Assembly (NCBI RefSeq): GCF_900156505.1
Contig: NZ_FTPR01000001.1
Span: forward strand, 2,194,577-2,258,576
Source: Yoonia rosea
Lineage (GTDB): Bacteria > Pseudomonadota > Alphaproteobacteria > Rhodobacterales > Rhodobacteraceae
DNA length: 64,000 nucleotides
Direction of reading: 5' to 3'
Positions 45,977 to 56,139 of the stretch are shown here, one piece after another. Numbering within the stretch: the stretch's first letter is position 1; every line of letters begins with the position of its first letter. Below the pieces are notes generated by a model. The model had not been told where the DNA came from, ran no database searches, and was given only the letters and a program-made list of their open reading frames with translations. Both the position numbers and the translations under genes were made by a program.

Positions 45977-46872
45977 GTCAGCCGCGCCGGGAACCCTTCG
46001 GCGCGCAAGTCCGTGTCGAGCAAGTCCTCGAGCACTTTCACGATCATCGGCGATTGCGCATCACCGCCATAGGCCGCGCGGGCGGCCACATAGGTTTGTT
46101 CGGTCGCGGCCGCCAGTTCAAGCGGCACTTCGAATTCGCGGCCAAAGCCCATGGCGAACCCCAGATCCTTCAGCGCCAGATCAATGTTGAAGGCCACGTC
46201 GTAAGATCCGTTCAGGACAAGCGCACCTTCGGTTTCATGCACGAATGATGTGCCAGACGAGGCTTTGATCGCATGCCACGCCTGTCCCAGATCAAGCCCG
46301 CCACGCTTGGCCAGCATCAGCGCCTCACCGCAGGCTTTGAGATGGATAAAGGCCAGCATATTGGTGATCACCTTGATAATAGACGCCGACCCGAGCGGGC
46401 CCATGTGAAACACTTCATTGCCCATCGCCTTCAGCGCTGGCAGATGGGTCTCAAACATATCCTTGTCACCACCGGCCAGCATGGTGATGTTGCCCTGCGC
46501 GGCCAGATGCACACCGCCGGTAACAGGCAGTTCCATCATCCGAACATCATGTGCTGCCGCTTTCGCCGCAAAGGCCAGCACTTCGTCACGGCCCAAGGTG
46601 GACATTTCGATCCAATGCGCGCCCTCTTTCATCACGGGTAGCATCTGGGCCGCGACCGCCTCGGATACGGCAGGCGATGGCAGGCAGGTGATGACGTGAT
46701 CAACCGAGCCTGCAAGTTCTGCGGGGCTGTCGGCCCATTTGGCACCCAAGGCAATGGCGGGTTCTGCCGCGGCGCGATTGATATCCGTGACGGTCACATC
46801 CATGCCCCCGCGCAGCAAACAGGCCGCGCAATTTGCCCCAAGATTACCTTGGCCGATATATCCGTAGTGCAT
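45973..46872 (-). CDS. 3-Hydroxyisobutyrate dehydrogenase-family NAD(P)-dependent oxidoreductase
   Basis: 299 residues. Motifs of beta-hydroxyacid dehydrogenases: YIGQGNLGANCA (NAD loop), PVTGGVHLAAQGNITMLAGG (substrate-binding signature) and the catalytic Lys in SIIKVITNML. The substrate could be a hydroxy acid made by the neighbouring methyltransferase pathway. It starts nine bases after the MttB-like stop, so it is the second gene of that operon. Confidence 0.9.
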   Translation of the reverse strand: MHYGYIGQGNLGANCAACLLRGGMDVTVTDINRAAAEPAIALGAKWADSPAELAGSVDHVITCLPSPAVSEAVAAQMLPVMKEGAHWIEMSTLGRDEVLAFAAKAAAHDVRMMELPVTGGVHLAAQGNITMLAGGDKDMFETHLPALKAMGNEVFHMGPLGSASIIKVITNMLAFIHLKACGEALMLAKRGGLDLGQAWHAIKASSGTSFVHETEGALVLNGSYDVAFNIDLALKDLGFAMGFGREFEVPLELAAATEQTYVAARAAYGGDAQSPMIVKVLEDLLDTDLRAEGFPARLT

Positions 46873-46881
46873 GAAAGCCCC

Positions 46882-48420
46882 TTACTTGAAGTAGATATTA
46901 TAGTCAGCGCGGATCGCCGCATCGACCGCAGGGTCGATCTGGATTTGCGCTTTGCTGAGGATGTCATTCTTTCGGGCAATGGCCTGATCAAGCAGCATGG
47001 GACGGTTGGCTTCGTTCCATTCCTTCGGGCTCATCCGGTTGCCCAAGGTGGGATAGATGTATTCCGTCTGCATCAAAGCGAGCGTTTGGTCAGAGCCCAG
47101 ATAATGCCCCGGACCACCCAGACAGACGGCCTTCATCGCCTCGATTGACGTGCTGTCTTCGGTCACGTCAATGCCACGGACAGTGCGCAGAACCTGCCCC
47201 AGCACATCATCGCCAAGCACCAGCGATTCCAGACAGAACCCCAGCAATGAGGCATGCATGCCAACGGCCTCATAGACCATGTTCAGGCCCGAAAGACCGG
47301 CCAGCACGTTGGTGATACCTGTCTCCCATCCGGCCTGCATATCAGGGAGTTTCGAATCCGATATGCCCGCAGCAGCACCCCCGGGTATGTCATAGAACCG
47401 GTGCATTTGGGCGCATCCTGCGGTCAGCAGGGCCTGCTCTGCCGAACCACCCGACATCGCGCCCGTCCGCAGGTCAGAGACGAAAGGCCATGTGCCAAAG
47501 ACCGCCGGATGACCGGGGGCCATGGCGTTGACGTAAACCACACCGGCAAGGCACTCCGCGACGGCCTGAACGATCGCAAGGGCGATCGGCGCAGGTGCGG
47601 TGGCACCCGCTTGCCCCGCAGAAAGCAAGAGAACCGGCATGCCTGCACGAATGCAGGCCTCCATGGAACGGCAACTTTCTTCGGCGAATTTCATCGGCGG
47701 GACGACAAAACAGTTCGAGTTCGAAACAAAGGGGCGCGCACGCCATGCTTCTTCGCCGCCTGCGATCCGGTGCAAGAGTTCGATTGACGGCGCAACATGG
47801 CTTGGATCATCAAAAGATGTGCCGACATGTTTGGTCGTGCCTGAACAGCAGGCATAGATCGTGTTCAGGTCCATTTCGAGATTGTCAGAGATATCCCGCG
47901 CCACCATCGCGCGCTGGAAGAAGTGCACGTTGTCCAATGCGTGGGTAATCTTGGCAGCGTCATGCAGGTCTTGTGCGGTACTGTCGCGATACGTGTTGGT
48001 TGCAAGGTCAACAACATGCACCGCAGCACCTGCCGTGCCAAAATGAACATTCGTGCCCGTCAGGTGCAGATCGTATTGTGGGTCACGACCATGCAAGGTG
48101 ATATTCCGCGCAGCTTTGGCCAGCATGTCCTCGACCAAGGCACGTGGAAAACGGATGCGCCCGTCATCACCAAGGATCGCGCCCGCTTTCGTCAAAATCT
48201 CGACACCAGAGGGCGGGGCCTGTGACAGACCGATCTGTTCCAAAGCATCAAGCGCCGCATGGTGGATGCGTAGAACCTCGGCATCAGTCAGCGGCCTATA
48301 TTGCCCGCCCGGAAGGCCCGCACGGACAGGGCGCATATTCTCTGCCAAAGGTGCGCTTCGCAGGGCAACACGGGCGGCGCGCCCACCGCTGCGCCCTTTT
48401 CTTTTCTCTGTGTCCAACAT
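46882..48420 (-). CDS. MttB-family (non-pyrrolysine) methyltransferase
   Basis: 512 residues from ATG 48420, which has GGGAGG eight bases upstream. It belongs to the trimethylamine methyltransferase MttB superfamily (PLTDAEVLRIHHAALDALEQ near the N-terminus, MSGGSAEQALLTAGCAQ, MVYEAVGMHASLLGF). There is no in-frame amber codon, so it lacks pyrrolysine and resembles glycine-betaine or related quaternary-amine methyltransferases, which pass methyl to a corrinoid protein. No corrinoid protein gene is adjacent. A divergent LysR gene 101 bases away probably controls it. Confidence 0.9.
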   Translation of the reverse strand: MLDTEKRKGRSGGRAARVALRSAPLAENMRPVRAGLPGGQYRPLTDAEVLRIHHAALDALEQIGLSQAPPSGVEILTKAGAILGDDGRIRFPRALVEDMLAKAARNITLHGRDPQYDLHLTGTNVHFGTAGAAVHVVDLATNTYRDSTAQDLHDAAKITHALDNVHFFQRAMVARDISDNLEMDLNTIYACCSGTTKHVGTSFDDPSHVAPSIELLHRIAGGEEAWRARPFVSNSNCFVVPPMKFAEESCRSMEACIRAGMPVLLLSAGQAGATAPAPIALAIVQAVAECLAGVVYVNAMAPGHPAVFGTWPFVSDLRTGAMSGGSAEQALLTAGCAQMHRFYDIPGGAAAGISDSKLPDMQAGWETGITNVLAGLSGLNMVYEAVGMHASLLGFCLESLVLGDDVLGQVLRTVRGIDVTEDSTSIEAMKAVCLGGPGHYLGSDQTLALMQTEYIYPTLGNRMSPKEWNEANRPMLLDQAIARKNDILSKAQIQIDPAVDAAIRADYNIYFK

Positions 48421-48521
48421 GCATGCGCCTCCCTGGAACTGGATCAAGTATTCTCGCAGTTCAGAAATCGCGCAATCTGCTTTTCCGGTCATTATTGATC
48501 GGTCTTTTCGATTAGTGCAGA

Positions 48522-49454
48522 ATGAAGATCATGCAGATAGAACTGATCGATACCTTCCTGGATCTTTGCGAGACAAAGAGTTTCAACCGCACCGCAGAGC
48601 GTTTGGGTGTAACACAGTCAACTGTTTCAGGACGCGTGCGTTCGCTGGAAGCATCTGTCGGGGTGAAGCTGTTTCAACGCTCTCGCTCGGGCACTGCCTT
48701 GACGACCCAAGGCTTACGGTTTGAACCCCACGCCCGCAGTCTGCGCCACGATTGGGTGACGGCCAAGAACGCCGCGCAAGATACCGCACTTGCAGGCGTG
48801 ACAATGCGGATCGGGATACAGCACGACCTTGTGGGTATTGACATCAAAGCGCTGATCGGGCGTCTTCGGGAAATTCTGCCGGATACCGCTTTTCTGCTCG
48901 AAGCGGATTATTCGATCCAAATGTGTTCTGATTTGATTATCGGAAAGCAAGATATAGCAATTTTATATTCTCCTCAGATTCAACCGGACCTCTACTTCGA
49001 AACACTGGGTGACGTGCGCTATGTTATGGTATCGACGCAGGCAGATGCTTTGGCGGCCGTCAGAAAAGAGACCTACATTCTGGCAAACTATTCAACGAGC
49101 TTTGCAAATGCACATGCAGCCCTTTTGCCCGACCTGACGCATGTATCGCTTTCGATCGGTCAAAATGCTGCAATGGTTGATCTTTTAACCTCGCTTTCGG
49201 GCACCGCCTATGTTCTGGAACACTCGGCCAAAGCTTTGGTGGCCGCGGGTGTTTGTCAGAAAGTCATGGACGCCCCAACCGTAGACCAGTCGGTGTTTGT
49301 CGGTGTGAATGTGCGCAACCGGCACCGTGCGGCTTACCGGAAACTGATCAAAACATTGCACGAACAGTATCCTTCACAGCAAGCGCATGGTCGGGCGCGA
49401 CTTGAAAGGCCGGGTTTGAGCGACAGCAACGGACCGTCAGGCCAGAAACCCTGA
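48522..49454 (+). CDS. LysR-family regulator divergent from the MttB gene
   Basis: 310 residues. The winged helix-turn-helix is at residues 4-62 (IELIDTFLDLCETKSFNRTA, then TQSTVSGRVRSLEASVGVKL). The effector domain follows. Divergent arrangement with the mttB-like gene is typical of LysR control of its neighbour. ATG 48531 is an alternative start. The C-terminal 30 residues are polar and non-conserved-looking (QQAHGRARLER). Confidence 0.92.
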   Translation: MKIMQIELIDTFLDLCETKSFNRTAERLGVTQSTVSGRVRSLEASVGVKLFQRSRSGTALTTQGLRFEPHARSLRHDWVTAKNAAQDTALAGVTMRIGIQHDLVGIDIKALIGRLREILPDTAFLLEADYSIQMCSDLIIGKQDIAILYSPQIQPDLYFETLGDVRYVMVSTQADALAAVRKETYILANYSTSFANAHAALLPDLTHVSLSIGQNAAMVDLLTSLSGTAYVLEHSAKALVAAGVCQKVMDAPTVDQSVFVGVNVRNRHRAAYRKLIKTLHEQYPSQQAHGRARLERPGLSDSNGPSGQKP

Positions 49455-49601
49455 AATCACACGACTTCAGACAAAGGTCGATCACGTTTGATCGTGCGGC
49501 GCGCCGGTCCCAAGGCGCGTCTGGATCTTTGACGTCGATCTTGGCGCGTTCGGGTTTCAAAACGACGCAAGCCCAGTCAGGGCTCCGCGACAGATGCTGT
49601 C

Positions 49602-50456
49602 TTATCGCATCAGCACGACAGGTACCTTACAGGATCTGACCATCTCGGTGGTTGTTGATCCGATGACAAGGCTGCGGATACGGCTATGCCCATAGGCCCC
49701 CATAACAACCATCCCAAAGCCTTCCGCCTCGACCATCTTGCCAAGCTCGGTCTCTGGCTGGCCGGGCACGATCCGTGTCTCGGCGACAATTCCGGCGGCC
49801 CCGAGAAGTGCCTTCGCATCCGCGAGACCCTTTTTTGCGTCTGGCGTTTCCGCACCGACTGTCACGACCGTGACTGCAAGGTCAGCGAAAAGCGGGCTGC
49901 GCGCGATGTGATCGACGGCTTTCATCGCCGACCCTCCACCATCATAGGCGACAAGGACACTTTGGATGGGATTAAAGGCGCGCGAGGCGACAAAGACCGG
50001 CCGGTGCGCTGCCCGCACAATCCGTTCAAGGTTCGATCCAAGATGCCCCTTGGCAAAGTCCGCCGCCTCGCCGCGTTTGCCGATGATGATGACGCGCGCC
50101 TCACCCTCGACCGCGCCGATGGCTTCAACCAGATCGCCATGGCGCAGGCGGGTCGTGATATCGCTCACGCCGTCCTGATCCACAATAGCCTGCGCATCCT
50201 CAAGGATTGCGCGGCCACGGTGGCTGACAAGCTTGGCGCGCTGCGCATCAAGCGCCGCCAACTCTTCCATCAATTTGGTGCGTGCGCCCAACCGGATCGC
50301 ACCCGACAGGTCAGCCTTGTCCTGCGCTTCGCGGCGGCCCAGAACATGGATCAGCTCGACAGGCGCCTGTGTTTTCTGCGCAATCCACGCGGCGTGGTGG
50401 CAGACGCTCTCGGAATAGATGGAACCGTCCACCAGCGCGATGATCTTATCTGTCAT
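49602..50456 (-). CDS. Universal stress protein, two Usp domains
   Basis: 284 residues with two tandem Usp folds. The first starts KIIALVDGSIYSE; the second starts SVLVAYDGGGSAMKAV and has the nucleotide-binding end MGAYGHSRIRSLVIGSTTTE (G-x2-G-x9-G-S/T). The first copy has VIIIGKRGEAADFAKGHLGSNLE. It starts 13 bases after the SulP stop, so it is probably a regulatory partner of that transporter. Confidence 0.92.
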   Translation of the reverse strand: MTDKIIALVDGSIYSESVCHHAAWIAQKTQAPVELIHVLGRREAQDKADLSGAIRLGARTKLMEELAALDAQRAKLVSHRGRAILEDAQAIVDQDGVSDITTRLRHGDLVEAIGAVEGEARVIIIGKRGEAADFAKGHLGSNLERIVRAAHRPVFVASRAFNPIQSVLVAYDGGGSAMKAVDHIARSPLFADLAVTVVTVGAETPDAKKGLADAKALLGAAGIVAETRIVPGQPETELGKMVEAEGFGMVVMGAYGHSRIRSLVIGSTTTEMVRSCKVPVVLMR

Positions 50457-50469
50457 GGTCGGGTCTCCC

Positions 50470-51960
50470 TCAGTGGTCCATCAGTTTGTCCATGGCGCCG
50501 GGCTTGTCGTGGATGGCAAGCTGGTCAACCAGCGTTTCAGTGGCTTCGTTCATGCCGACGACATCCACTTCTGCGCCGTCACGGCGGAATTTGAGGATCG
50601 CCATGTCAAGCGCCTGCACGGAACTGATGTCCCAGATATGCGCCGCACTTACGTCGATCACGACGCGTTCCGGCGCCTCCCTTAAGTCGAAGCTATCCAT
50701 GAAATCCTCGACAGAGCCATAAAAAAGCTGTCCTTCCACGCGGTAGGTCCGCACGCGGCCATCCGCGCTGATGTCAGTGGTGACACGGAACAATTGCGCG
50801 ATCTTGCCGGCAAAGAAAATCCCCGACAACAGTACGCCGACCAACACGCCGATGGCCAGATTATGGGTGTAAACCACAGTCACCACCGTCGCGATCATCA
50901 CAATGGAAGATGATCGTGGATGCACGGTGAGGTTCTTGATCGAAGACCACGAAAAAGTCCCGATCGAGACCATGATCATGATGGCGACCAGCGCGGGCAT
51001 CGGGATGATGCTGACCAAGTCGCCAAGTCCAACGACAAGGATCAAAAGAAAGACACCGGCCACAAAGCACGACAGCCGCCCACGACCACCGGATTTCACA
51101 TTGATGATCGACTGGCCGATCATGGCACAGCCCGCCATGCCGCCGATAAAACCGGTGGCGGTATTGGCAAGTCCTTGGCCCACGCACTCCTGATTCCGGT
51201 TCGATTTCGTGTCGGTCAAGTCATCAACGATGTTCTGCGTCATCAGGCTTTCGAGCAGACCCACAACCGCCACGGCGACCGAATAGGGCAGGATGATCTG
51301 CAGTGTCTCGAGGTTCAGCGGGATGTCAGGGATCAGAAACACAGGAAGCGTATCGGGTAGTGCCCCCATATCGCCGACGGTGCGGACGTCCAGCCCGAGC
51401 GCGACAGTCAACGCCGTCAAGATCAGGATAGTGACAAGCGGTGACGGCACAGCAGTGGTCAGCAGCGGGAAAAGATAGATGATGGCCAGCCCCAAAGCGA
51501 CCATCGCATAGGTGATCCATGTCACATCGCGCGGATCAAGCTCGGGCAGCTGCGCCATGAAGATCAGTATCGCAAGCGCGTTCACAAAGCCCGTCATCAC
51601 CGATTTCGACACGTAACGCATGACAAAGCCCAGCCGCAACAGGCCTGCGCTGATCTGGATCAATCCCGCCAGCACGGTCGCAGCCAGAAGGTATTGAAGC
51701 CCATGATCGCGCACGAGCGTCACCATCAGCACAGCGGTCGCGGCGGTCGCGGCCGAGATCATGCCGGGCCGTCCGCCGGTGATGGCGGTGATCACGGCGA
51801 TGGAAAAGCTGGCGTAGAGGCCTATCTTCGGGTCAACACCCGCAATGATGGAAAAAGCGATCGCCTCGGGAATAAGTGCCAGTGCCACGACCAGCCCCGC
51901 CAGCAGATCGCCACGGATGTTGCCCAGCCACTGGGCGCGATAAGCGTCTAGCGAGATCAT
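50470..51960 (-). CDS. SulP-family anion transporter with STAS domain
   Basis: 496 residues from ATG 51960; a GTG 19 codons upstream is less likely. About 10-12 membrane helices make the SLC26/SulP core ([20 protein letters not shown] at the start, the [11 protein letters not shown] and [20 protein letters not shown] segments), then a C-terminal STAS domain (about 400-490; [19 protein letters not shown]). It carries sulfate, bicarbonate or another anion; BicA-type bicarbonate transporters with Usp partners are one possibility. Substrate cannot be read. Confidence 0.92.
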   Translation of the reverse strand: MISLDAYRAQWLGNIRGDLLAGLVVALALIPEAIAFSIIAGVDPKIGLYASFSIAVITAITGGRPGMISAATAATAVLMVTLVRDHGLQYLLAATVLAGLIQISAGLLRLGFVMRYVSKSVMTGFVNALAILIFMAQLPELDPRDVTWITYAMVALGLAIIYLFPLLTTAVPSPLVTILILTALTVALGLDVRTVGDMGALPDTLPVFLIPDIPLNLETLQIILPYSVAVAVVGLLESLMTQNIVDDLTDTKSNRNQECVGQGLANTATGFIGGMAGCAMIGQSIINVKSGGRGRLSCFVAGVFLLILVVGLGDLVSIIPMPALVAIMIMVSIGTFSWSSIKNLTVHPRSSSIVMIATVVTVVYTHNLAIGVLVGVLLSGIFFAGKIAQLFRVTTDISADGRVRTYRVEGQLFYGSVEDFMDSFDLREAPERVVIDVSAAHIWDISSVQALDMAILKFRRDGAEVDVVGMNEATETLVDQLAIHDKPGAMDKLMDH

Positions 51961-52383
51961 GAATATTTTGTCCGGTACCAGTCCAGCGCCCAGCGCGAAA
52001 TCGGCGTGCGCATGCACTATTTTTTGTGGTTGTCCGGCGGATCAGCGGCCGGAAGAGCCACCCAAGATCGCTCTCGGGTCCAGGTTTTCTAAGCGGCGGG
52101 ATAATGGTGTCTTGAGAGAATGGCAACACCTATGACTATTTACGAGACGTGGGACCATCGCGCAGCTTGGTTGACGCATCCTCACGTCAGTCAGCCCGTT
52201 GATCACCACCTTGCCGTCGCCGCGACGTGAGACAACCGCGGGACAGTGGTTCTGGGGTGCTTCGTTCTGCGCAAATGCATGCGCCGCGGCTTTGCTTGGT
52301 TCCCCAATCTTGGGCTGCTCGGACGTTGGGCAATGCAGCGCCGCAATTTCCCATGATCTCCGAAACTCAAGATATAGTCGGCT
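51961..52383. other. Intergenic region between SulP gene and AraC gene
   Basis: 423 bases without a recognised gene. On the minus strand TTGCCA (52126-52121), a 17-base spacer and TATCCC (52103-52098) could be a weak promoter for the SulP-Usp operon. No repeat or terminator was seen. Confidence 0.4.
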
Positions 52384-53304
52384 TCATGGCCAATCTGCAT
52401 AGCTGCCGACCTGCAAGTGTTGCAAGCTACCGCCGTGTTGGGTGTTTGCTTTACGGAAGGCCCCCGGGGGCGTGCCCAACTCTTTTTTAAAGAAAGCACT
52501 GAATTGCGATGTGCTGCTAAATCCAAGGTGGTCAGCGATTTGCCCGAGTGAGTGATGCGATCGCTGGAGCAATGCTTGGGCCTCATATGTCAGGCGGTCC
52601 CGGATAAGGCGCTGTGGCGGTTTACCCAAGGTGCGTGTGCAGATGTCATGCAACCGGTCGGGAGAAACGCCGAGTTCAGCGGCAAACCGGTTGACCGGCC
52701 ACCGTTCATGCAAGTGCGCTTCAACCAGATGACGAAATCGCTCAAGGGTCAGGTTTGCGGTCTTATAGCTTTGATCTTCAATCATCTCATTCACGCCGGC
52801 ACGCCAGAGCGAAACCAGCATGATCCGTATTTGCGCCTCGATCACGGTTTCCATACCGGTTTGTGCGGCATCCAGTTCTTTGAATATCGCGTCAAAGCAG
52901 GCTGAAAGCGTTCGAACGATATCGGGTTTCGTGTCCAGATTCAGGGTGAATTCACGACCGGACATAAGACGAAGTGCAGCGGCTTCGGGTTTGTGGCCGA
53001 TGGCGTTGCTCAGTGTGGCATCGCCGACTGTCATGATAACACCGTTGCTGCCTGCCTTTGCCTTGATCCGCGCGTCATTGACCTTTGGTCCCCAATGAAT
53101 TGCGGGGCCTGCGATCGTCTCTTCGCTGTCGGGTTTGAGGCGCAGCGCCTTTCCGGACAGCACCAGAAGACATTGGGTCGTGCGACCCGGAAAATTGACC
53201 AAGCCGCCGAGAAACCGGTCATCCAACCCGCTTTGAAAGACATCCGCGTGGACCGTCGCTTGATGCGCGGCAAGTGGTGTCAGACCAGATACCATTCTTT
53301 TCAT
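52384..53304 (-). CDS. AraC-family transcriptional regulator
   Basis: 306 residues. The N-terminal 190 residues are an effector/dimerisation region without a clear cupin motif. The C-terminal AraC DNA-binding domain (about 205-300) has both helix-turn-helix units: WPVNRFAAELGVSPDRLHDI and SLGQIADHLGFSSTSQFSAF. It diverges from the aldehyde dehydrogenase/ABC operon. Three 9-bp direct repeats over its own start and the shared promoter are its likely binding sites, so it should autoregulate and control the operon. Confidence 0.93.
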   Translation of the reverse strand: MKRMVSGLTPLAAHQATVHADVFQSGLDDRFLGGLVNFPGRTTQCLLVLSGKALRLKPDSEETIAGPAIHWGPKVNDARIKAKAGSNGVIMTVGDATLSNAIGHKPEAAALRLMSGREFTLNLDTKPDIVRTLSACFDAIFKELDAAQTGMETVIEAQIRIMLVSLWRAGVNEMIEDQSYKTANLTLERFRHLVEAHLHERWPVNRFAAELGVSPDRLHDICTRTLGKPPQRLIRDRLTYEAQALLQRSHHSLGQIADHLGFSSTSQFSAFFKKELGTPPGAFRKANTQHGGSLQHLQVGSYADWP

Positions 53305-53334
53305 GACCAGATAGTGACAACAAAAGACCAGATA
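53283..53334. promoter_or_regulatory. Three GACCAGATA direct repeats, putative AraC operator
   Basis: Exact copies at 53283-53291, 53305-53313 and 53326-53334, spaced 22 and 21 bases start to start, i.e. two helical turns. The first lies in the AraC start codons. The third ends about 110 bases before the aldehyde dehydrogenase start and close to a possible -10 box (CATAGT, 53361-53366), which lacks a good -35, as expected for activator-dependent promoters. Confidence 0.75.
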
Positions 53335-53445
53335 TCAATATTTTTTAGCCAGCTCTTTGGCATAGTGTAAGGGAATGGCCCCGGTGTCGGGTCTGCTGCG
53401 TCGACTTATGGAGGTTCGTCTACGCAGGATGAGGGGGGAATTCGC

Positions 53446-54831
53446 GTGAAACGTGCCGCTTCGAAGCTTGGTATGATATCAGGAGTGGATGAGGCTGCTA
53501 TGGCAGTCGATGCCGCGGTGAATGCTGCGGCGTCCGCTTTTCCTGTATGGTCCCGCCGGTCTGCCGCGGATCGGGCGCAGGCTTTGCGCAACCTGATCCC
53601 TGCACTGAATACGCACCGGCACGACTTTTCCGCGCTCGCCGCGGAAGAAGTCGGCGCATCGCGTTCGTGGACTGAATTCAACATTGATCTGGCGATCAGT
53701 ATGCTGGCGCATGTAGCAGGCCTTGCGCCTGCACTGGACGATCACGTTGTTGTTGATCCGCAGAGCGGCAAGCACTCGATCATGCGCCGCCAGCCCGCCG
53801 GTGTGGTCCTGGGCATGGTACCGTGGAATGCGCCGATTACGCTGGCAGTGCGGGCGATTGCGGGCCCGCTGATGTGTGGCAATACGGTGGTCATGAAGGG
53901 ATCAGACCGTTGCCCCAAGACACATCAGCATTTGGTTGACGTGCTGAACACGGCGGGACTGCCCGAAGGCGTCCTGACCTGTGTCGTAAGCCCGCCCGAA
54001 AACGCCCATGACGTCATGGCACAGCTTATCGCCCATCCGTGCATTCGCCGGATCAACTTTACAGGGTCCACGCGCGTTGGCCGTGAGGTTGCGATGGAAG
54101 CGGCACGCCATCTCAAACCCGCTTTGCTTGAGTTGTCGGGTAAGGCCCCGCTGATCGTATTAGAGGATGCCGATCTTGATGCCGCCGTCGAGGCGGCCTG
54201 TTTCGGCGCATTCTTCAATCAAGGCCAAATCTGCATGTCCACGGACTGGATCATCGTTGTGAAAGCGGTAGCGGACGCATTTGTTGCCAAACTTGAGGCG
54301 CGGACACGGCAGATCGTGGCCGCTGATCCTGTGCATGAGGTGGCTCATCTGGGCCGCATGATTTCCGCCGAAGCCGCCCAACGTGTGAACGGGTTGATCG
54401 AAGATGCGGTGTCGAAGGGGGCGCGACTTCTGGTTGGCGGTCAGATTGACGGGTGTGTGATGCAACCTGCCTTGCTGGACGGGATTGCCGCAAACATGCG
54501 TATTTACCGCGAAGAGACATTCGGGCCGCTGGCCAGCATCATGCGGGTTCATGACGCTGACGAAGCCGTTTCAATCGCAAACGACTCGGACTTTGGCTTG
54601 AACGCAGCCGTCTTTACCCACGACCTTGATCATGCGCAGGCCATTGCAGACCGATTGGAATATGGCGTGGTCCAGATCAACGGGCCAACGGTGCACGATG
54701 ACCCGTCAATGCCGTTCGGGGGGATGAAACAAAGCGGGTTCGGCCGTTTTGGAGGTGCACAATCCATTCACGAATTCACCGAACTTCGCTGGATCGCAAC
54801 ACATCAATCAGGACACACACCAACGCTTTGA
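53446..54831 (+). CDS. NAD(P)-dependent aldehyde dehydrogenase (vanillin/salicylaldehyde dehydrogenase-like)
   Basis: 461 residues from a GTG at 53446 with GAGGGGGG upstream. Catalytic Cys is in NQGQICMST, the general-base Glu in LELSGKAP, and the cofactor Asn in VPWNAPIT. Style (GVVLGMVPWNAPITLAVRA, FTGSTRVGREVA) matches salicylaldehyde/vanillin dehydrogenases. The N-terminal 20-25 residues of typical members are missing. First gene of the AraC-controlled operon; probably oxidises the aldehyde derived from the imported substrate. Confidence 0.92.
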   Translation: MKRAASKLGMISGVDEAAMAVDAAVNAAASAFPVWSRRSAADRAQALRNLIPALNTHRHDFSALAAEEVGASRSWTEFNIDLAISMLAHVAGLAPALDDHVVVDPQSGKHSIMRRQPAGVVLGMVPWNAPITLAVRAIAGPLMCGNTVVMKGSDRCPKTHQHLVDVLNTAGLPEGVLTCVVSPPENAHDVMAQLIAHPCIRRINFTGSTRVGREVAMEAARHLKPALLELSGKAPLIVLEDADLDAAVEAACFGAFFNQGQICMSTDWIIVVKAVADAFVAKLEARTRQIVAADPVHEVAHLGRMISAEAAQRVNGLIEDAVSKGARLLVGGQIDGCVMQPALLDGIAANMRIYREETFGPLASIMRVHDADEAVSIANDSDFGLNAAVFTHDLDHAQAIADRLEYGVVQINGPTVHDDPSMPFGGMKQSGFGRFGGAQSIHEFTELRWIATHQSGHTPTL

Positions 54832-54882
54832 CACTACGAAGGGCAGTTGCCCGAACGACCAATTGCAAATGGAGGATACGCA

Positions 54883-56082
54883 ATGAACCGCAGACCATTT
54901 TTGAAACTCGTCAGTGCTTTGACAATCGCAGGTGCCTTGGCCGCAAACGCAGCCAGCGCCGAAACCATTCGCATCGGTGCAGTTGCACCCAAAACCGGCC
55001 CGCTTGCCGGTGGGGCGACAGTCACCCAGTGGCCTTCGATCTATCTTTGGGTCGAGCAGGTCAATGCCGCTGGCGGCCTGACTGTCGATGGCGAACAAAT
55101 GATGATCGAACTGATCGAGTATGATGATCAAACCAACCCCGGCGAGACGATCAAAGCCGTTCAGCGTTTGGCGACACAAGATGATGCGCACTTCATCATT
55201 GCGCCTTATGGCACCGGCCTGAATCTGGCAGCAGCCCCGCTGTTTGACCGCTATGGTTATCCTCAGATTGCCGTGTCAGCCATCACCGACCAGCAGCCTG
55301 AACTGGCTGCACAATTCCCGAATATGTTCTTTACCTTGGGTACGACCACAGCACTGGCCGCCGATGTCGTGAAGGTCCTGAGCGATATGCGTGATGCAGG
55401 TCAGATGGGCGACAAAGTAGCGATGGTGAACGTCGCTGATGCTTTCGGTATCGAATTGGCGACGGCTGCAAAACCTCTTTTTGAAGAGGCGGGTTTCGAT
55501 ATCGTGTATGAGACGTCCTATCCGTTGGGCACACAAGACTTGTCTCCGGTCATCAAGGGTGCCGCTGCAGCGGAACCGGACGCTTTCGTGGCATGGTCCT
55601 ATCCGCCGGACACCTTTGGTCTGACCGAACAGGCAATGATCGAAAACCTGGACGTGAAAGCCTTTTACACCGCTGTTGCAACCCCGTTCCCGGGCTATGG
55701 TGCACGCTTCGGCTCAGCCGCAGAGGGTGTTTTGGGCGCCGGTGGCGTTAACCCTGATAGCCCCGCATTCATGGAATATGCCGCAGCACATGAAGCCGTG
55801 ACAGGCGCGAAACCCGACTATTGGGCCTCGGCGACAACCTATGCGTCGCTCGAAATCCTCGGTCAGTCCATTGAGGCGGTGGGCCTTGATCGGGCTGCGG
55901 TGACCGCGCACCTCAGAGAGGCCACTTTTGACACAATCCTTGGGCCGATCAGCTTTGACGAGAACAACTCGAATGCTGATTTCTGGACCGTTGGACAATG
56001 GCAAGGTGGCGTTTTCAGAGGTGTCGCATCGCGCGGGCGTGACGGCACAGTGCCGGTCATCCTGAAAGACGGCTGGGAGTAA
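54883..56082 (+). CDS. Liv-type ABC transporter periplasmic binding protein
   Basis: 399 residues. GGAGG precedes the ATG. Signal peptide MNRRPFLKLVSALTIAGALA to about AASA (residue 26). The fold is of the leucine/amide-binding family (IRIGAVAPKTGPLAGGATVT, VEQVNAAGGLTVDGEQ, IELIEYDDQTNPGETIKAVQ). Members bind branched amino acids, amides, urea or aromatic acids. With the two permeases and ATPases that follow, it is a full importer. Confidence 0.93.
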   Translation: MNRRPFLKLVSALTIAGALAANAASAETIRIGAVAPKTGPLAGGATVTQWPSIYLWVEQVNAAGGLTVDGEQMMIELIEYDDQTNPGETIKAVQRLATQDDAHFIIAPYGTGLNLAAAPLFDRYGYPQIAVSAITDQQPELAAQFPNMFFTLGTTTALAADVVKVLSDMRDAGQMGDKVAMVNVADAFGIELATAAKPLFEEAGFDIVYETSYPLGTQDLSPVIKGAAAAEPDAFVAWSYPPDTFGLTEQAMIENLDVKAFYTAVATPFPGYGARFGSAAEGVLGAGGVNPDSPAFMEYAAAHEAVTGAKPDYWASATTYASLEILGQSIEAVGLDRAAVTAHLREATFDTILGPISFDENNSNADFWTVGQWQGGVFRGVASRGRDGTVPVILKDGWE

Positions 56083-56139
56083 TCCCGCAAGGGGCGGCCT
56101 CCGCGCCGCCCCGATCGAACCAACAAAGGAAGCACAGTC

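Noticed and set aside
46882..48420. Pyrrolysine-containing trimethylamine methyltransferase
   Set aside because: The frame has no internal TAG and the homology runs through without a break.
49479..49494. CGATCA-N4-TGATCG hairpin between LysR and Usp genes as a terminator
   Set aside because: The six-pair stem is short and there is no T-run on either strand.
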